From positions 1 through 64,000 of the forward strand of contig NZ_JAIWPU010000012.1 of assembly GCF_021191705.1 (NCBI RefSeq): DNA of 64,000 bases, read 5' to 3'. The DNA is from Proluteimonas flavola (GTDB lineage: Bacteria > Pseudomonadota > Gammaproteobacteria > Xanthomonadales > Xanthomonadaceae). Position numbers and translations under genes: made by a program. Under the pieces are notes generated by a model, which had not been told where the DNA came from, made no database searches, and worked only from the letters and a program-made list of their open reading frames with translations. Of this stretch, positions 46,581 through 55,219 are shown one piece after another (within the stretch, counting starts at the first letter, position 1; each line of letters begins with the position of its first letter).

Positions 46581-48242
46581 CTACTCCGCCGGAACCGGGT
46601 CGGACGCGCGCGACGGTGCCGGTGCCGGCGTGCGGCCATCACGGTCGGGCTGCTGGTTCGCGGCGCGCGACTCGGCGATGCCCATCGAGCGCGCCATCGC
46701 CGCGTCGGCATCCGGTGGACCGGAATCCTGCGGCCCGTCCTCGCCGGCCAGCCAGCCGCCGGTGAAGCCCGCGCGTTCCAGACCGGCGCGGATGTAGGGG
46801 TTCTTCTTCATCACGTTCCAGACGAAGTCGTTCCGGTAGTTCGCGATCATCGCCAGGATCGGGCCCTGGTCGATCGCGATGTAGTCGCTCGCCACCCAGC
46901 CCTTGCCCGGCACGATGCGGCCCGTCTTCAGCGGCACGTCATCGAAGGTGAAGCTCGGATTGAACGAGTCGAGGAAGCCGTAGCTCGAGTACAGATAGTC
47001 GCCGTAACGACGATGCAGTTCCTCGGTCGCCGGAATCACGATCTCGGGGGCGAACGCGATGGACGCGACAGCCGCGGTCGGCGCGATCGTGCCGTCGTCG
47101 AACGCGACGTCCAGACCCGCGCCGCGTGCGCTGTAGTGGCGGAACTCGCGCTGCTCGCCGTTGAAGTCCTGGTCGGTACGCTGCGGACCGTCGCTGGCGG
47201 TCAGGCCCCAGACGTTCTCGCCGTAATCCTTCCAGCCCATCGGATTGTCGATCGCGTACTGCCGCTGCGCATACGTGGCGCGGCGGCTGTTCTCGAAGTA
47301 GTCGATGCCGCGGCGCTGCATGTAGTCGTCGCGGATGCCGCGGAAATCGACCCACACATGCGTGTACTGGTGGCCGAAGTGCGGCGCGAAACTCAGGTAT
47401 TCCTGGCCGCGGAACACGCCCCACAGCTTGTCGTAGGTGCGCGTCCAGACTTCCCAGGCCTCCGGGCCGACCGGATGCGTCGGCGAACCCAGCGCGAGAA
47501 TGTAGACCAGCATCGCCTCGTCGTAGCCGGTCCAGTCGTGCTGGATGAAGCCGCTCTCCGGATACCAGCCCATCGAGATCAGCGGTGCACGTTGCTGCAG
47601 GAACGGCCAGCGTACGTTGCGGTAGAGCTGGTCGGCGAGCTTGCGGATCTCCGCCTCGCGCGGATCGTCGCGGTCGTAGTAGGACTGCGCGAACAGCACG
47701 CCCATCATCATCAGGCCGGTATCGACGCTCGACAGTTCCACCCACGGCTCATAGCGATGGCCGTTGTCCATGTCGATGAAATGATAGAAGAAGCCCTGGT
47801 AGCCTCCGGTGCCGGTGGCCTGCGGCCCCATGCGCACGTCGCGGAAGAAGCGCAGCGTGGTCAATGTGCGATCCACCGCCTGGGTGCGGCTGACCCAACC
47901 GCGCTCGATGCCGATCGGATACGCGGTCAGCGCATAGCCGACCGCCGCGACGCTGGAGAACGGACGTGAGGGAAAGCGGTCGGGCGTGAGGCCGTTGACC
48001 TCATTGGTCGTGTCCCAGAAGAACTGGAAGGTACGACGCTCGATATCGGCGAACAGAGGCGGCAGCTCCGGCGGGCCGGTTTCTTCAGGCTCGGGTTCGG
48101 GCTCCGGCACCTGCGCGATGGGTCCCGGCTTGGGCGCCGGCACGGTGGGTTCGGCCGGCTCCTGCCTGCCGCAGCCGGCCAGCAAGAGCACGCCCAGCAG
48201 GGTGAAGACGAGGCACTGGAGGGAACGCAGACGGGATTGCAT
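46581..48242 (-). CDS. Glucoamylase-like (GH144/PF10091-type) lipoprotein, probable beta-glucanase
   Basis: A 553-residue secreted lipoprotein (lipobox LLAGC, Cys24) with a Pro/Glu-rich linker at about 30-62. The single (alpha/alpha)6 domain carries IERRTFQFFWDTTNEVNGL, SSVAAVGYALTAYPIG, YHFIDM, ELSSVDTGLMMMG and GYDEAMLVYILALGSPTHP. These match the 'glucoamylase family' proteins of PF10091, which include GH144 endo-beta-1,2-glucanases. Substrate is therefore inferred to be a beta-glucan, possibly beta-1,2-linked; this is family knowledge. It is the first gene of a five-gene operon with the importer and the discoidin glycosidase. A LacI-type operator lies 20 bases upstream of the ATG. Confidence 0.87.
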   Translation of the reverse strand: MQSRLRSLQCLVFTLLGVLLLAGCGRQEPAEPTVPAPKPGPIAQVPEPEPEPEETGPPELPPLFADIERRTFQFFWDTTNEVNGLTPDRFPSRPFSSVAAVGYALTAYPIGIERGWVSRTQAVDRTLTTLRFFRDVRMGPQATGTGGYQGFFYHFIDMDNGHRYEPWVELSSVDTGLMMMGVLFAQSYYDRDDPREAEIRKLADQLYRNVRWPFLQQRAPLISMGWYPESGFIQHDWTGYDEAMLVYILALGSPTHPVGPEAWEVWTRTYDKLWGVFRGQEYLSFAPHFGHQYTHVWVDFRGIRDDYMQRRGIDYFENSRRATYAQRQYAIDNPMGWKDYGENVWGLTASDGPQRTDQDFNGEQREFRHYSARGAGLDVAFDDGTIAPTAAVASIAFAPEIVIPATEELHRRYGDYLYSSYGFLDSFNPSFTFDDVPLKTGRIVPGKGWVASDYIAIDQGPILAMIANYRNDFVWNVMKKNPYIRAGLERAGFTGGWLAGEDGPQDSGPPDADAAMARSMGIAESRAANQQPDRDGRTPAPAPSRASDPVPAE

Positions 48243-48261
48243 CGTGAAGGAAACCTCGCGC

Positions 48262-48275
48262 TGAAATCGTTTACA
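48262..48275. promoter_or_regulatory. LacI-family operator-like palindrome before the glucanase operon
   Basis: TGAAATCGTTTACA matches TGWAANCGNTTNCA at every defined position. It lies between a TATACT -10 element and the glucanase start, where a bound repressor would block RNA polymerase. Confidence 0.7.
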
Positions 48276-48281
48276 GAGGGC

Positions 48282-48287
48282 AGTATA
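48282..48287 (-). promoter_or_regulatory. -10 element of the glucanase-importer operon
   Basis: Minus-strand TATACT, about 40 bases upstream of the ATG at 48242. It overlaps the T-tract of the upstream gene's terminator. The -35 position falls inside the terminator stem and is a poor match. Confidence 0.5.
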
Positions 48288-48318
48288 AAACTGCCGGTCA
48301 CCCGAAGGGGACCGGCAG
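48287..48318 (-). terminator. Rho-independent terminator of the TonB receptor gene
   Basis: On the minus strand CTGCCGGTC and GACCGGCAG form a perfect 9-bp stem around a 10-base loop, followed by TTTT. It begins 11 bases past the receptor stop codon. Confidence 0.85.
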
Positions 48319-48328
48319 CGGGGTTTGC

Positions 48329-51307
48329 TTACCAGTCGATACCGAAGGAGAGCTTGAAGGTGCGCGTCGGAAGCTGGATGCCCAGCTGACGCTGACCCAG
48401 ATTCGCGTTCGGCGTACCGTCGCCGCCCCAGTAGTCGTCGTAGGCGTTGTAATTGAAGCGGTTGGTGACGTTGAGCACGTCGGCGCGTACACGGAAGCTG
48501 ATGTCTTCAGAGGCCTGCCACACCTTCTGCGCCGCCAGATCCAGCTGCAGATGACCGAAGGTACCCTCCGGACGGTACGAGGCGAAGAAGCACTCTTCGA
48601 TACAGTTGGTGCTGACGCGATCCTTCATGCTCTCGAGCGTAAGCTTGCCCGAGTACGTGATGCCCCACGGACCGTCCCAGATTCCCGTACCGACGAAGCG
48701 GTGCCGTGCAATCTGCGCAACCGGCAGATAGCCGTAGTAGCCGGCATAGGGCCAGTCGAAGATGCCCGCGCCGTCCTCGTTCGAGTTCCGCTCCGCATCG
48801 GTGTAGGTGTACGCCATCGTGACGCCCCATCCCGACGAATTCGTATAGGGCTTGTCCATCTTCGCGAGCAGCGAATTGGTGCGCGTCTCAAGACCGTTGT
48901 CGACCAGTACAAGGCGACCGAACGGTGCGTCGAAATCCCACGGCGTACCAAAGTTGGCACCCGGCGGAAAGAAGCTTCCGTCCGGACGACGGTTGCCGAG
49001 ACGCACTGCAAGTCCTTCATGGCTGCGGATGTGCGCGATCGCCACTTCACTGTTCCAAGTGGTCTCACCGAAGTCCCAGAGATTGCGAATGCCGAGACTG
49101 AACTGGTCGGAGTACGGCACCTTCAGATCGTTGTTGATCAGGTAGAACTCGCGCGATACCTGCCCAGACGCCACCAGTGCATCAAGACCGGCATCGGTGA
49201 AGTAGATCGGATCGAAATCGACGCAGCCGTTGTTGTTGCGGCACTCGCCATCGGCATCGGCGAACCAGACGCGATAGGGCGATGCATACGACGTGGTCTG
49301 CTGTTCCTTCTGCAGATTGGTGAAGAGGTTGCGATCGTACGAACGGCCCGCGCCGCCGAAGATCACGCTGCGCTGGTCGGCGCCGATGTCGTAGGAGAAA
49401 CCGATGCGCGGCTGCCATGCACCCTTGTCGGCACTGCGGTTGTTGCCATTGCTGATGTAGTTCTCCACATCGATGTCCGAGTTCTGCAGATTCGGCCACG
49501 CACGCAGATTCGCGGCGAGCTCGTCCGGCGTGACGTGATCTTCGTACGCGGGCGTTGTCTCGTAGTCGTAACGGACGCCGAGATTCAACGTCAGATGCTC
49601 GTTGACCTCCCAGTCATCCTGGATGTAGATGCCGAACTGCTTGTTCTCCGAGGACGTGAAACCGCCGGTGGTGCCGGGGATTCCACGACCGAACTCCACG
49701 CGATAGGGCAGATCAACGTCCTGCAGGACGTCGTAGTAGAACTGCGGATTGCTGAAGTTGCGCTCGGTCGAGAGCAGGTCGACCTGCTTGAACTTCACGC
49801 CCATCTTGACCGTGTGGCTGTCCCAGCCGCTGAAGGTCAGGTCGTTCTGGAACGACCAGCCCTTCTGCCCCTTGTCCTGGTTGCCAGACCCTGGGCCGGA
49901 GGCCACGACGTTCTGGGTGTTCTCGCGGAAATCGGTGTCGTCGTTGTAGTCCGACACCGTCAGGATGTAGCCGTTGCCGCCAACCAGCGGCGACTGCACC
50001 CAACCCGAATCCTCGTAGCCGAGGTGCATGTCGTTGAGCCAGCGCTCCCCGCTGTACTGCCAGCGCAGGTCGTAACGGCTGACGTCGTTGTCGATGAAAC
50101 TCGCACGATCGACAGTGAACGCACCATCGTTTCGGATCGTCTCTTCCTCGCGGCGGATCTGCGCAGACAGCTCGACGAGGTTGTAATCGTCGACCGACCA
50201 GCTCAGCTTGCCGAAATACATGTCCTGCTTGAACGGCGAGTTGGCGGGTCCGATGCCGGCGATCAGGTCCTCTGGAACGAGGCCGACGTCGTAACGCCCG
50301 CGCTGGCCGAGTTCGAGCGTCTTGGGCGTGGTGTATTCCTTGGCTTCGTACGAGACGAAGAAATGCAGGCGATCTTGGAGAATCGGTCCGCCGAACGAGG
50401 CGCCGTACTGCTCTTCCTTCGAATCGACCTTGTTGCCGCTGTTCAACTCCGCGGGCGTGCGTGCGCGCCATTCGGTCGCGGTCCGGTCCCAGAAGAAGCT
50501 GCCGTCGAACTCGTTCGTGCCGCTGCGCGTCGCGGCGACGATCGCAGCGCTGCTGATCTGGTCGAACTCGGCCTTGTAGTTCGATGTGATCACCTTGTAC
50601 TCGCCGATCGCCGACTGCGGGAACGGATTGCCGCGGCTCGAATCCTGGCCTGGCACGCCGCCCGGCATCGTGTAGCTCTTCTGGCCCACACCGTCGATGA
50701 AGACGTTGATGTTGTTGGCCGACTGGCCACCGGACCGGAGCTTCGCGTTCCCGTTGCCGTCCTGCTGGAACACCATGCCGGGCACGGTGTCCGCGAACGC
50801 CAGGAAGTTGCGCGTCCCCTGCGGCAGCGACTCGATCTGCTTCTGCGACACGTAGGTGGCGACTTCCGAGGTCCTGGTTTCGACCAGCGAGGCGGCGGTC
50901 ACCTGCACCGCCGCCATGTCCGTCGCCTCGCCCGCCGGCGCGGTTTCGGCGACGCCACCGACGCCGAGGTTCAGCGTCGCGGTCTGTCCGACGGCCACCG
51001 TCACGTTCTGCGAAGAGCTCTGCCCGTTGGCCTCGACCTGCAGACGATACGTGCCCGGCGGCAGACCGGCGAGGTTGTAGTTGCCGTTGCCGGTCACCTG
51101 CACGCTGCGCGTCAGGCCGGTTGCGGTATTGACGGCAGACACGCGTGCATCGGTGGCCGGTGCCGAGTCCACCATCACCTGGCCGCGGATCGTCGCTGCG
51201 GTGGACTGGGCCAGCACCGCGGGCGCCGCCAGCGCCAGGCAACCGCCCAGCGCGATACTGAGAAGGGAGCGCGGGAAGGCGCGCGGACGGGCGTGTGTTC
51301 GGGTCAT
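48329..51307 (-). CDS. Oar-like TonB-dependent receptor with carboxypeptidase-regulatory N-domain
   Basis: A 992-residue outer-membrane receptor. The signal peptide ends near AVLAQS (residue 34). A carboxypeptidase-regulatory-like beta domain follows (about 40-112, GNYNLAGLPPGTYRLQVEA). Next come a plug (about 130-270, LPQGTRNFLAFADTVPG, NINVFIDGVGQKSY) and a beta-barrel. It ends in the aromatic residue Trp (FKLSFGIDW) needed for barrel assembly. Such receptors import large ligands, including oligosaccharides, using TonB energy. It lies between the LacI gene and the glucanase operon on the same strand, so it is the probable outer-membrane entry route for the glucan. Confidence 0.93.
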   Translation of the reverse strand: MTRTHARPRAFPRSLLSIALGGCLALAAPAVLAQSTAATIRGQVMVDSAPATDARVSAVNTATGLTRSVQVTGNGNYNLAGLPPGTYRLQVEANGQSSSQNVTVAVGQTATLNLGVGGVAETAPAGEATDMAAVQVTAASLVETRTSEVATYVSQKQIESLPQGTRNFLAFADTVPGMVFQQDGNGNAKLRSGGQSANNINVFIDGVGQKSYTMPGGVPGQDSSRGNPFPQSAIGEYKVITSNYKAEFDQISSAAIVAATRSGTNEFDGSFFWDRTATEWRARTPAELNSGNKVDSKEEQYGASFGGPILQDRLHFFVSYEAKEYTTPKTLELGQRGRYDVGLVPEDLIAGIGPANSPFKQDMYFGKLSWSVDDYNLVELSAQIRREEETIRNDGAFTVDRASFIDNDVSRYDLRWQYSGERWLNDMHLGYEDSGWVQSPLVGGNGYILTVSDYNDDTDFRENTQNVVASGPGSGNQDKGQKGWSFQNDLTFSGWDSHTVKMGVKFKQVDLLSTERNFSNPQFYYDVLQDVDLPYRVEFGRGIPGTTGGFTSSENKQFGIYIQDDWEVNEHLTLNLGVRYDYETTPAYEDHVTPDELAANLRAWPNLQNSDIDVENYISNGNNRSADKGAWQPRIGFSYDIGADQRSVIFGGAGRSYDRNLFTNLQKEQQTTSYASPYRVWFADADGECRNNNGCVDFDPIYFTDAGLDALVASGQVSREFYLINNDLKVPYSDQFSLGIRNLWDFGETTWNSEVAIAHIRSHEGLAVRLGNRRPDGSFFPPGANFGTPWDFDAPFGRLVLVDNGLETRTNSLLAKMDKPYTNSSGWGVTMAYTYTDAERNSNEDGAGIFDWPYAGYYGYLPVAQIARHRFVGTGIWDGPWGITYSGKLTLESMKDRVSTNCIEECFFASYRPEGTFGHLQLDLAAQKVWQASEDISFRVRADVLNVTNRFNYNAYDDYWGGDGTPNANLGQRQLGIQLPTRTFKLSFGIDW

Positions 51308-51523
51308 GTCGTCGGTCTCTGATCTTCAGGGGATAGGTGTGCGGACGGCATCCCGCCATCCTGTGCGCCGCAGTGCGGCTTCTTCATCTCGAACGCCGGC
51401 CGGAAAGACCTACGACACATTCGCCCACATGCGACGACCGCCACGCGCCCCTGCACGCACGGTGGTTCATCGGTATCGGACTTGATGTCATGCGACCCCT
51501 CCCAAGGCGCTGACGTCGACCGG

Positions 51524-52561
51524 TCACGTCCGGGTCGACGGCTCTCCACTGGACAACGATGCGGCAGTGCCGCTCGAATCCCGGATCACGAGGACGGGCT
51601 CGAGCAAGGCGACATCCGTCCCGATGCCTGCGGCCGTTGAATCCTCGATTTCCAGCAACGCTTTCAATGCGCGTGCGCCCAGTTCAGCGATGTCGACGCG
51701 CATCGTCGTGAGCGATGGGTGAACGTAGCGTGCAAGCGGAATATCGTCGAAGCCCACAATGGCGATATCCGCAGGCGTACGCACGCCGCCGCGACCGAGG
51801 GCGTACAGGCAGCCGATCGCCATCATGTCGTTGGCCGCGAACACCGCATCGGGACGCGTATCGAGTGCGAGCAAGGCCAGCCCTGCCCGATGCCCGGAGT
51901 CCTCGTCGAACTGGCCCGGCAGTTCCCACGGTGTGTAACCGTCGCCGGCGGCGGCCAGTGCATCGCGATAGCCGCGCTTGCGTTCGCGCGCGTCGTCGTT
52001 GCCTTCCGGCCCGTCGATGAAGGCGATGCGCCGGTGACCGGCAGCCACCAGATGCGCGACCATCGCACGCGCGCCGCCGTAATTGTCGATGCCGACCGAC
52101 CGCTGCGGGCGGCCCTGCGCGGCATTGATCAGCACCAGAGGCAGGCTTGCGTCGACGTTGCGCTCGAGAAAGTCCGCGTCGTGCACATACGGCGACATCA
52201 GCAGCAGGCCATCGACGCGACCGCGCATTGCCCGCAGTGCGGCGCCCTGCTCTTCCGGATTGCCGTGGTAGCTCGACACCAGCAGGTGCTGGCCGCGGGT
52301 GCGCGCCACCTGGTCGATGCCGCGCATCAGTTCGGAGAAGAACTCGCCATGCAGATCCGGCAGCACCACGCCGACGGTCTGGGTGCGCCGGCTGCTGAGG
52401 CTACGGGCCGCGTGGTGCGGGCTGTAACGGAGTTCGGCGGCGACGGCGAGCACCCGCTCGCGCACCGCTTCGGCGACGTTCTGGTGGCCGTTGAGGGCGC
52501 GCGACACCGTCGCCACCGACACGCTGGCTGCCTTGGCCACATCCTTGATCGTCACGCTCAA
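51524..52561 (-). CDS. LacI/GalR-family transcriptional repressor
   Basis: A 345-residue regulator. The helix-turn-helix is at the N-terminus (TIKDVAKAASVSVATVSRAL), followed by the hinge helix and a periplasmic-binding-protein-like effector domain (VGVVLPDLHGEFFSELMRGID, ANDMMAIGCLYALG, VGFDDIPLARYVHPSLTT). The start is TTG at 52561 because GGGAGG lies 7 bases upstream; GTG 52555 is possible. It probably binds the TGWAANCGTTTMCA sites before itself, before the glucanase operon and before zwf/ugpC, and a sugar would release it. It precedes the TonB receptor gene by 216 bases. Confidence 0.94.
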   Translation of the reverse strand: MSVTIKDVAKAASVSVATVSRALNGHQNVAEAVRERVLAVAAELRYSPHHAARSLSSRRTQTVGVVLPDLHGEFFSELMRGIDQVARTRGQHLLVSSYHGNPEEQGAALRAMRGRVDGLLLMSPYVHDADFLERNVDASLPLVLINAAQGRPQRSVGIDNYGGARAMVAHLVAAGHRRIAFIDGPEGNDDARERKRGYRDALAAAGDGYTPWELPGQFDEDSGHRAGLALLALDTRPDAVFAANDMMAIGCLYALGRGGVRTPADIAIVGFDDIPLARYVHPSLTTMRVDIAELGARALKALLEIEDSTAAGIGTDVALLEPVLVIRDSSGTAASLSSGEPSTRT

Positions 52562-52594
52562 ACCGCACCCTCCCGCGCTCGCGATGGGCCGGAC

Positions 52595-52608
52595 TGTAAG
52601 CGTTTCCA
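52595..52608. promoter_or_regulatory. LacI-family operator-like palindrome before the repressor gene
   Basis: TGTAAGCGTTTCCA differs from the site at 33581 by one base and lies 34 bases upstream of the repressor start, suggesting autoregulation. A -10-like TATAGT sits on the minus strand at 52660-52655. Confidence 0.65.
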
Positions 52609-52704
52609 CAATGTGGTGTAAACCGGATGCAACCAACAATCGATGCTGCACTGCACTATAAATGCAGCGATCTGCGTCCTATTTCGCCGATCGTGCGGTG
52701 GTTC

Positions 52705-53004
52705 TTACGGCAGCACCTGGCGGAAAGGCCGCACGTCGACGCGCGCATAGACGCCGGCCTCCATGTACGGATCGGCATCCGCCCAGGCCCGTGCATCGGC
52801 CAGTGAATCGAATTCGGCGATGACGATGCTGCCGCTGAAACCCGCCGGGCCCGGATCCTCGGCATCGATCGCCGGACACGGGCCGGCCAGCAGCAGCCGC
52901 CCCGCATCGCGCAGCGCGAGCAGGCGCGCGAGGTGCGCCGGGCGTGCCTCGGCTCGGTGCGCGAGCACGTCCTCGCCGTCGTAGCCTTCGATCGCGTACC
53001 ACAT
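52705..53004 (-). CDS. yciI: YciI family protein
   Basis: A 99-residue protein of the dimeric alpha/beta-barrel YciI family. The start [17 protein letters not shown] and the ending [16 protein letters not shown] are typical. The conserved His and Asp seen in the family are present at RPAHLARL and ADADPY. The molecular role of the family is not settled. ATG at 53004 begins the conserved strand. It is on the opposite strand from scpA and is probably a single-gene unit; TACACT (minus strand, near 53039-53034) could be its -10. Confidence 0.88.
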   Translation of the reverse strand: MWYAIEGYDGEDVLAHRAEARPAHLARLLALRDAGRLLLAGPCPAIDAEDPGPAGFSGSIVIAEFDSLADARAWADADPYMEAGVYARVDVRPFRQVLP

Positions 53005-53394
53005 GGCCGTCCCCGTCCGTTCGTGAGGCGCAAAGTGTAGCGAGCGCACCCGCTGGACAGGTCCGGCAGGCAACGCGTACTCTGTGCACCAGCATCCGGC
53101 CAGTTCGCCGCCCGTCACGTCTCCAGACGCTGCCGCACGCGGTCGCCCCACCGGCCCGGTCCAACGCCCTTCCGATCTCCGCGCCTGCCCTGCATGCAGA
53201 CGCGCTTCGCGCTTGGCGACGACCGACCCAGCGAAGATGTTCCGCAGCACCGTTGTTCCCGCGCCGGCCCGAGCCGCGCAACCGACCGGATCCGCTTCCC
53301 GCGGCCCAGCCGAGCCGTCGTCCCGCCCTGCCAGCGATCCACTGCCCGTGATCCATTTTCCGCGCCCGAGCGCCCCGCCGCTGTTGCCTATCGA
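53005..53394. other. Intergenic region between yciI and scpA
   Basis: A 390-base gap between divergent genes. Open frames exist here but have proline/arginine-rich, non-conserved content and no start signals. It should hold the promoters of yciI (minus strand, near 53035) and scpA. I see no repeat or RNA gene. Confidence 0.55.
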
Positions 53395-54300
53395 ATGACA
53401 CAGCCCGCATCCGACGCCAGGGCGTCCGCCAATGCCGCCCAGCCGCAGCAGCAGGAATTCCCGCTGGCGCTGGTGCACGGCCAGCCGGTGCTGCAGATCC
53501 CGCAGGATCTGTACATTCCGCCGGATGCGCTGGAAGTCATCCTCGACGCGTTCGAGGGACCGCTCGACCTGTTGCTGTACCTGATCCGCCGCCAGAACCT
53601 CGACATCCTCGACATCCCGGTCGCCGATATCACCAGGCAGTACGTCGCCTACATCGGCGTGATGCAGGAGCTGCGCTTCGAACTCGCCGCCGAATATCTG
53701 GTGATGGCCGCGATCCTGGCCGAGATCAAATCGCGGATGCTGCTGCCGCGGCCGCCGGTGGAAGAAGGCGAGGAAGGCGACCCGCGCGCCGAGCTGGTGC
53801 GCCGGCTGCAGGAGTACGAACGTTTCAAGCAGGCGGCCGAAGACATCGACCGGCTGCCGCGCCAGGATCGCGACACCGCGCCGGCGCAGGCCGCGCTGCC
53901 CGAGCGCACGATCCACCGCGATCCGCCGCCGGTCGATCTGCGCGAGATGCTGCTGGCGCTGCACGATGTGCTCAAGCGCGCCGAGCTGTTCACCGGCCAC
54001 GCGATCCGTCGCGATGCGCTGAGCGTGCGCCAGCGCATGGGCGAAGTGCTGACCCGGCTCACCGGCGGTCATTTCCACCGCTTCGAGTCGCTGTTCGAAC
54101 CCGAGGAAGGCCGGCTGGGCGTCGTGGTGACGTTCCTGTCGATCCTCGAGCTCACCAAGGAACGCCTGCTCGACATCGTGCAGGAGGCGCCGCTGGCGCC
54201 GATCTACATCAAGTCGCTCGCCGATGCCGACGGCGCCGCGCCGCCGACCACGTTCTCCAGCGAGTTCGACGATGACGTTCCCGAACCCGCCCAGTCCTGA
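53395..54300 (+). CDS. scpA: Segregation and condensation protein A
   Basis: A 301-residue kleisin subunit of the SMC-ScpAB condensin. The N-terminal winged-helix starts [25 protein letters not shown], the segment that contacts the SMC neck. A conserved helix with [21 protein letters not shown] follows, and a C-terminal winged helix (residues about 215-275) binds the SMC head. The first 30 residues are Gln/Ala-rich and non-conserved. ATG at 53395 is the first start after an unconserved upstream region. scpB follows closely, and smc lies about 21 kb away. Confidence 0.95.
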   Translation: MTQPASDARASANAAQPQQQEFPLALVHGQPVLQIPQDLYIPPDALEVILDAFEGPLDLLLYLIRRQNLDILDIPVADITRQYVAYIGVMQELRFELAAEYLVMAAILAEIKSRMLLPRPPVEEGEEGDPRAELVRRLQEYERFKQAAEDIDRLPRQDRDTAPAQAALPERTIHRDPPPVDLREMLLALHDVLKRAELFTGHAIRRDALSVRQRMGEVLTRLTGGHFHRFESLFEPEEGRLGVVVTFLSILELTKERLLDIVQEAPLAPIYIKSLADADGAAPPTTFSSEFDDDVPEPAQS

Positions 54301-54328
54301 CCCCCGACCGGATCTCCATAACGTCCCG

Positions 54329-55219
54329 ATGGACCAGACCTTCATCAACCGCATCGTCGAGGCGGCCCTGCTCGCCTCCTCGCAGCCGCTGACCGTGGCG
54401 CAGCTGGAAACGCTGTTCACGCTCGACGAACCCGCGCCCGAGGGCAGCCTCGAGCAGGCGCTCGCGGACCTGCAGGCCGCCTGCGCCGACCGCGGCGTGG
54501 AACTGGTGGAGCTGGCCTCGGGCTGGCGCTACCAGGTGCGCGGCGACGTGCATGGCTGGGTGTCCCGGCTGTGGACCGAACGCCAGACCAAGTACACGCG
54601 CGCCACGCTGGAAACCCTGGCGCTGATCGCCTATCGCCAGCCGATCACCCGCGGCGAGATCGAGCAGGTGCGCGGGGTCGCGACCAACAGCAACATCATC
54701 AAGGCGCTCGAGGAGCGCGAGTGGATCCGCGTCGTCGGCCACCGCGACATGCCCGGCCGGCCGGAACTGCTCGGTACGACCAAGGGTTTTCTCGATTACT
54801 TCGGCCTGCGTCGTCTCGACGACCTGCCGCCGCTGTCGGAACTCAAGGATTTCGCCGAGCTCGATCCGCAGATGCGCTTCGCCGGCACCGACGCCGCGGA
54901 CCGCTCGGTCGGCGGCATCGCGTCCGCCAACGATGACGCCACGGCTGACGATGGCGACATCGATCCCGACGACGCAGACGACACCACACACGATGCGGAC
55001 ACCGGCAGCGACACTGCCTCCGCCGACGACGATGTCCCGCACGACGATGTGCAGGACGCCGAAGCAGCCCCCGGAGACGACGACGGCGACAGTGCCGGCG
55101 ACGCCTCCGATGACGACACCCAGACCCCGTCGGACATCCCGTCCGACGACGACACCGCAACACCCAACGCACAAGACGCCCTCGCCGCGGACGGCGACAG
55201 CGACCGGAGCCATTCATGA
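54329..55219 (+). CDS. scpB: Segregation and condensation protein B with long acidic tail
   Basis: A 296-residue condensin subunit. Two winged helices occupy about residues 1-175, with [25 protein letters not shown] and [17 protein letters not shown]. The C-terminal 97 residues (about 200-296) are a low-complexity acidic tail rich in Asp, Ala, Thr and Ser, not part of the classical fold. ATG at 54329 starts [15 protein letters not shown], as in homologues; ATG at 54272 would overlap scpA. It overlaps rluB by four bases (ATGA). Confidence 0.94.
   Translation: MDQTFINRIVEAALLASSQPLTVAQLETLFTLDEPAPEGSLEQALADLQAACADRGVELVELASGWRYQVRGDVHGWVSRLWTERQTKYTRATLETLALIAYRQPITRGEIEQVRGVATNSNIIKALEEREWIRVVGHRDMPGRPELLGTTKGFLDYFGLRRLDDLPPLSELKDFAELDPQMRFAGTDAADRSVGGIASANDDATADDGDIDPDDADDTTHDADTGSDTASADDDVPHDDVQDAEAAPGDDDGDSAGDASDDDTQTPSDIPSDDDTATPNAQDALAADGDSDRSHS

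Noticed and set aside
53194..53394. An N-terminal extension of ScpA starting at 53194
   Set aside because: The 67 extra residues are non-conserved and Arg/Pro-rich. ATG 53395 starts the protein close to the known N-terminal domain.
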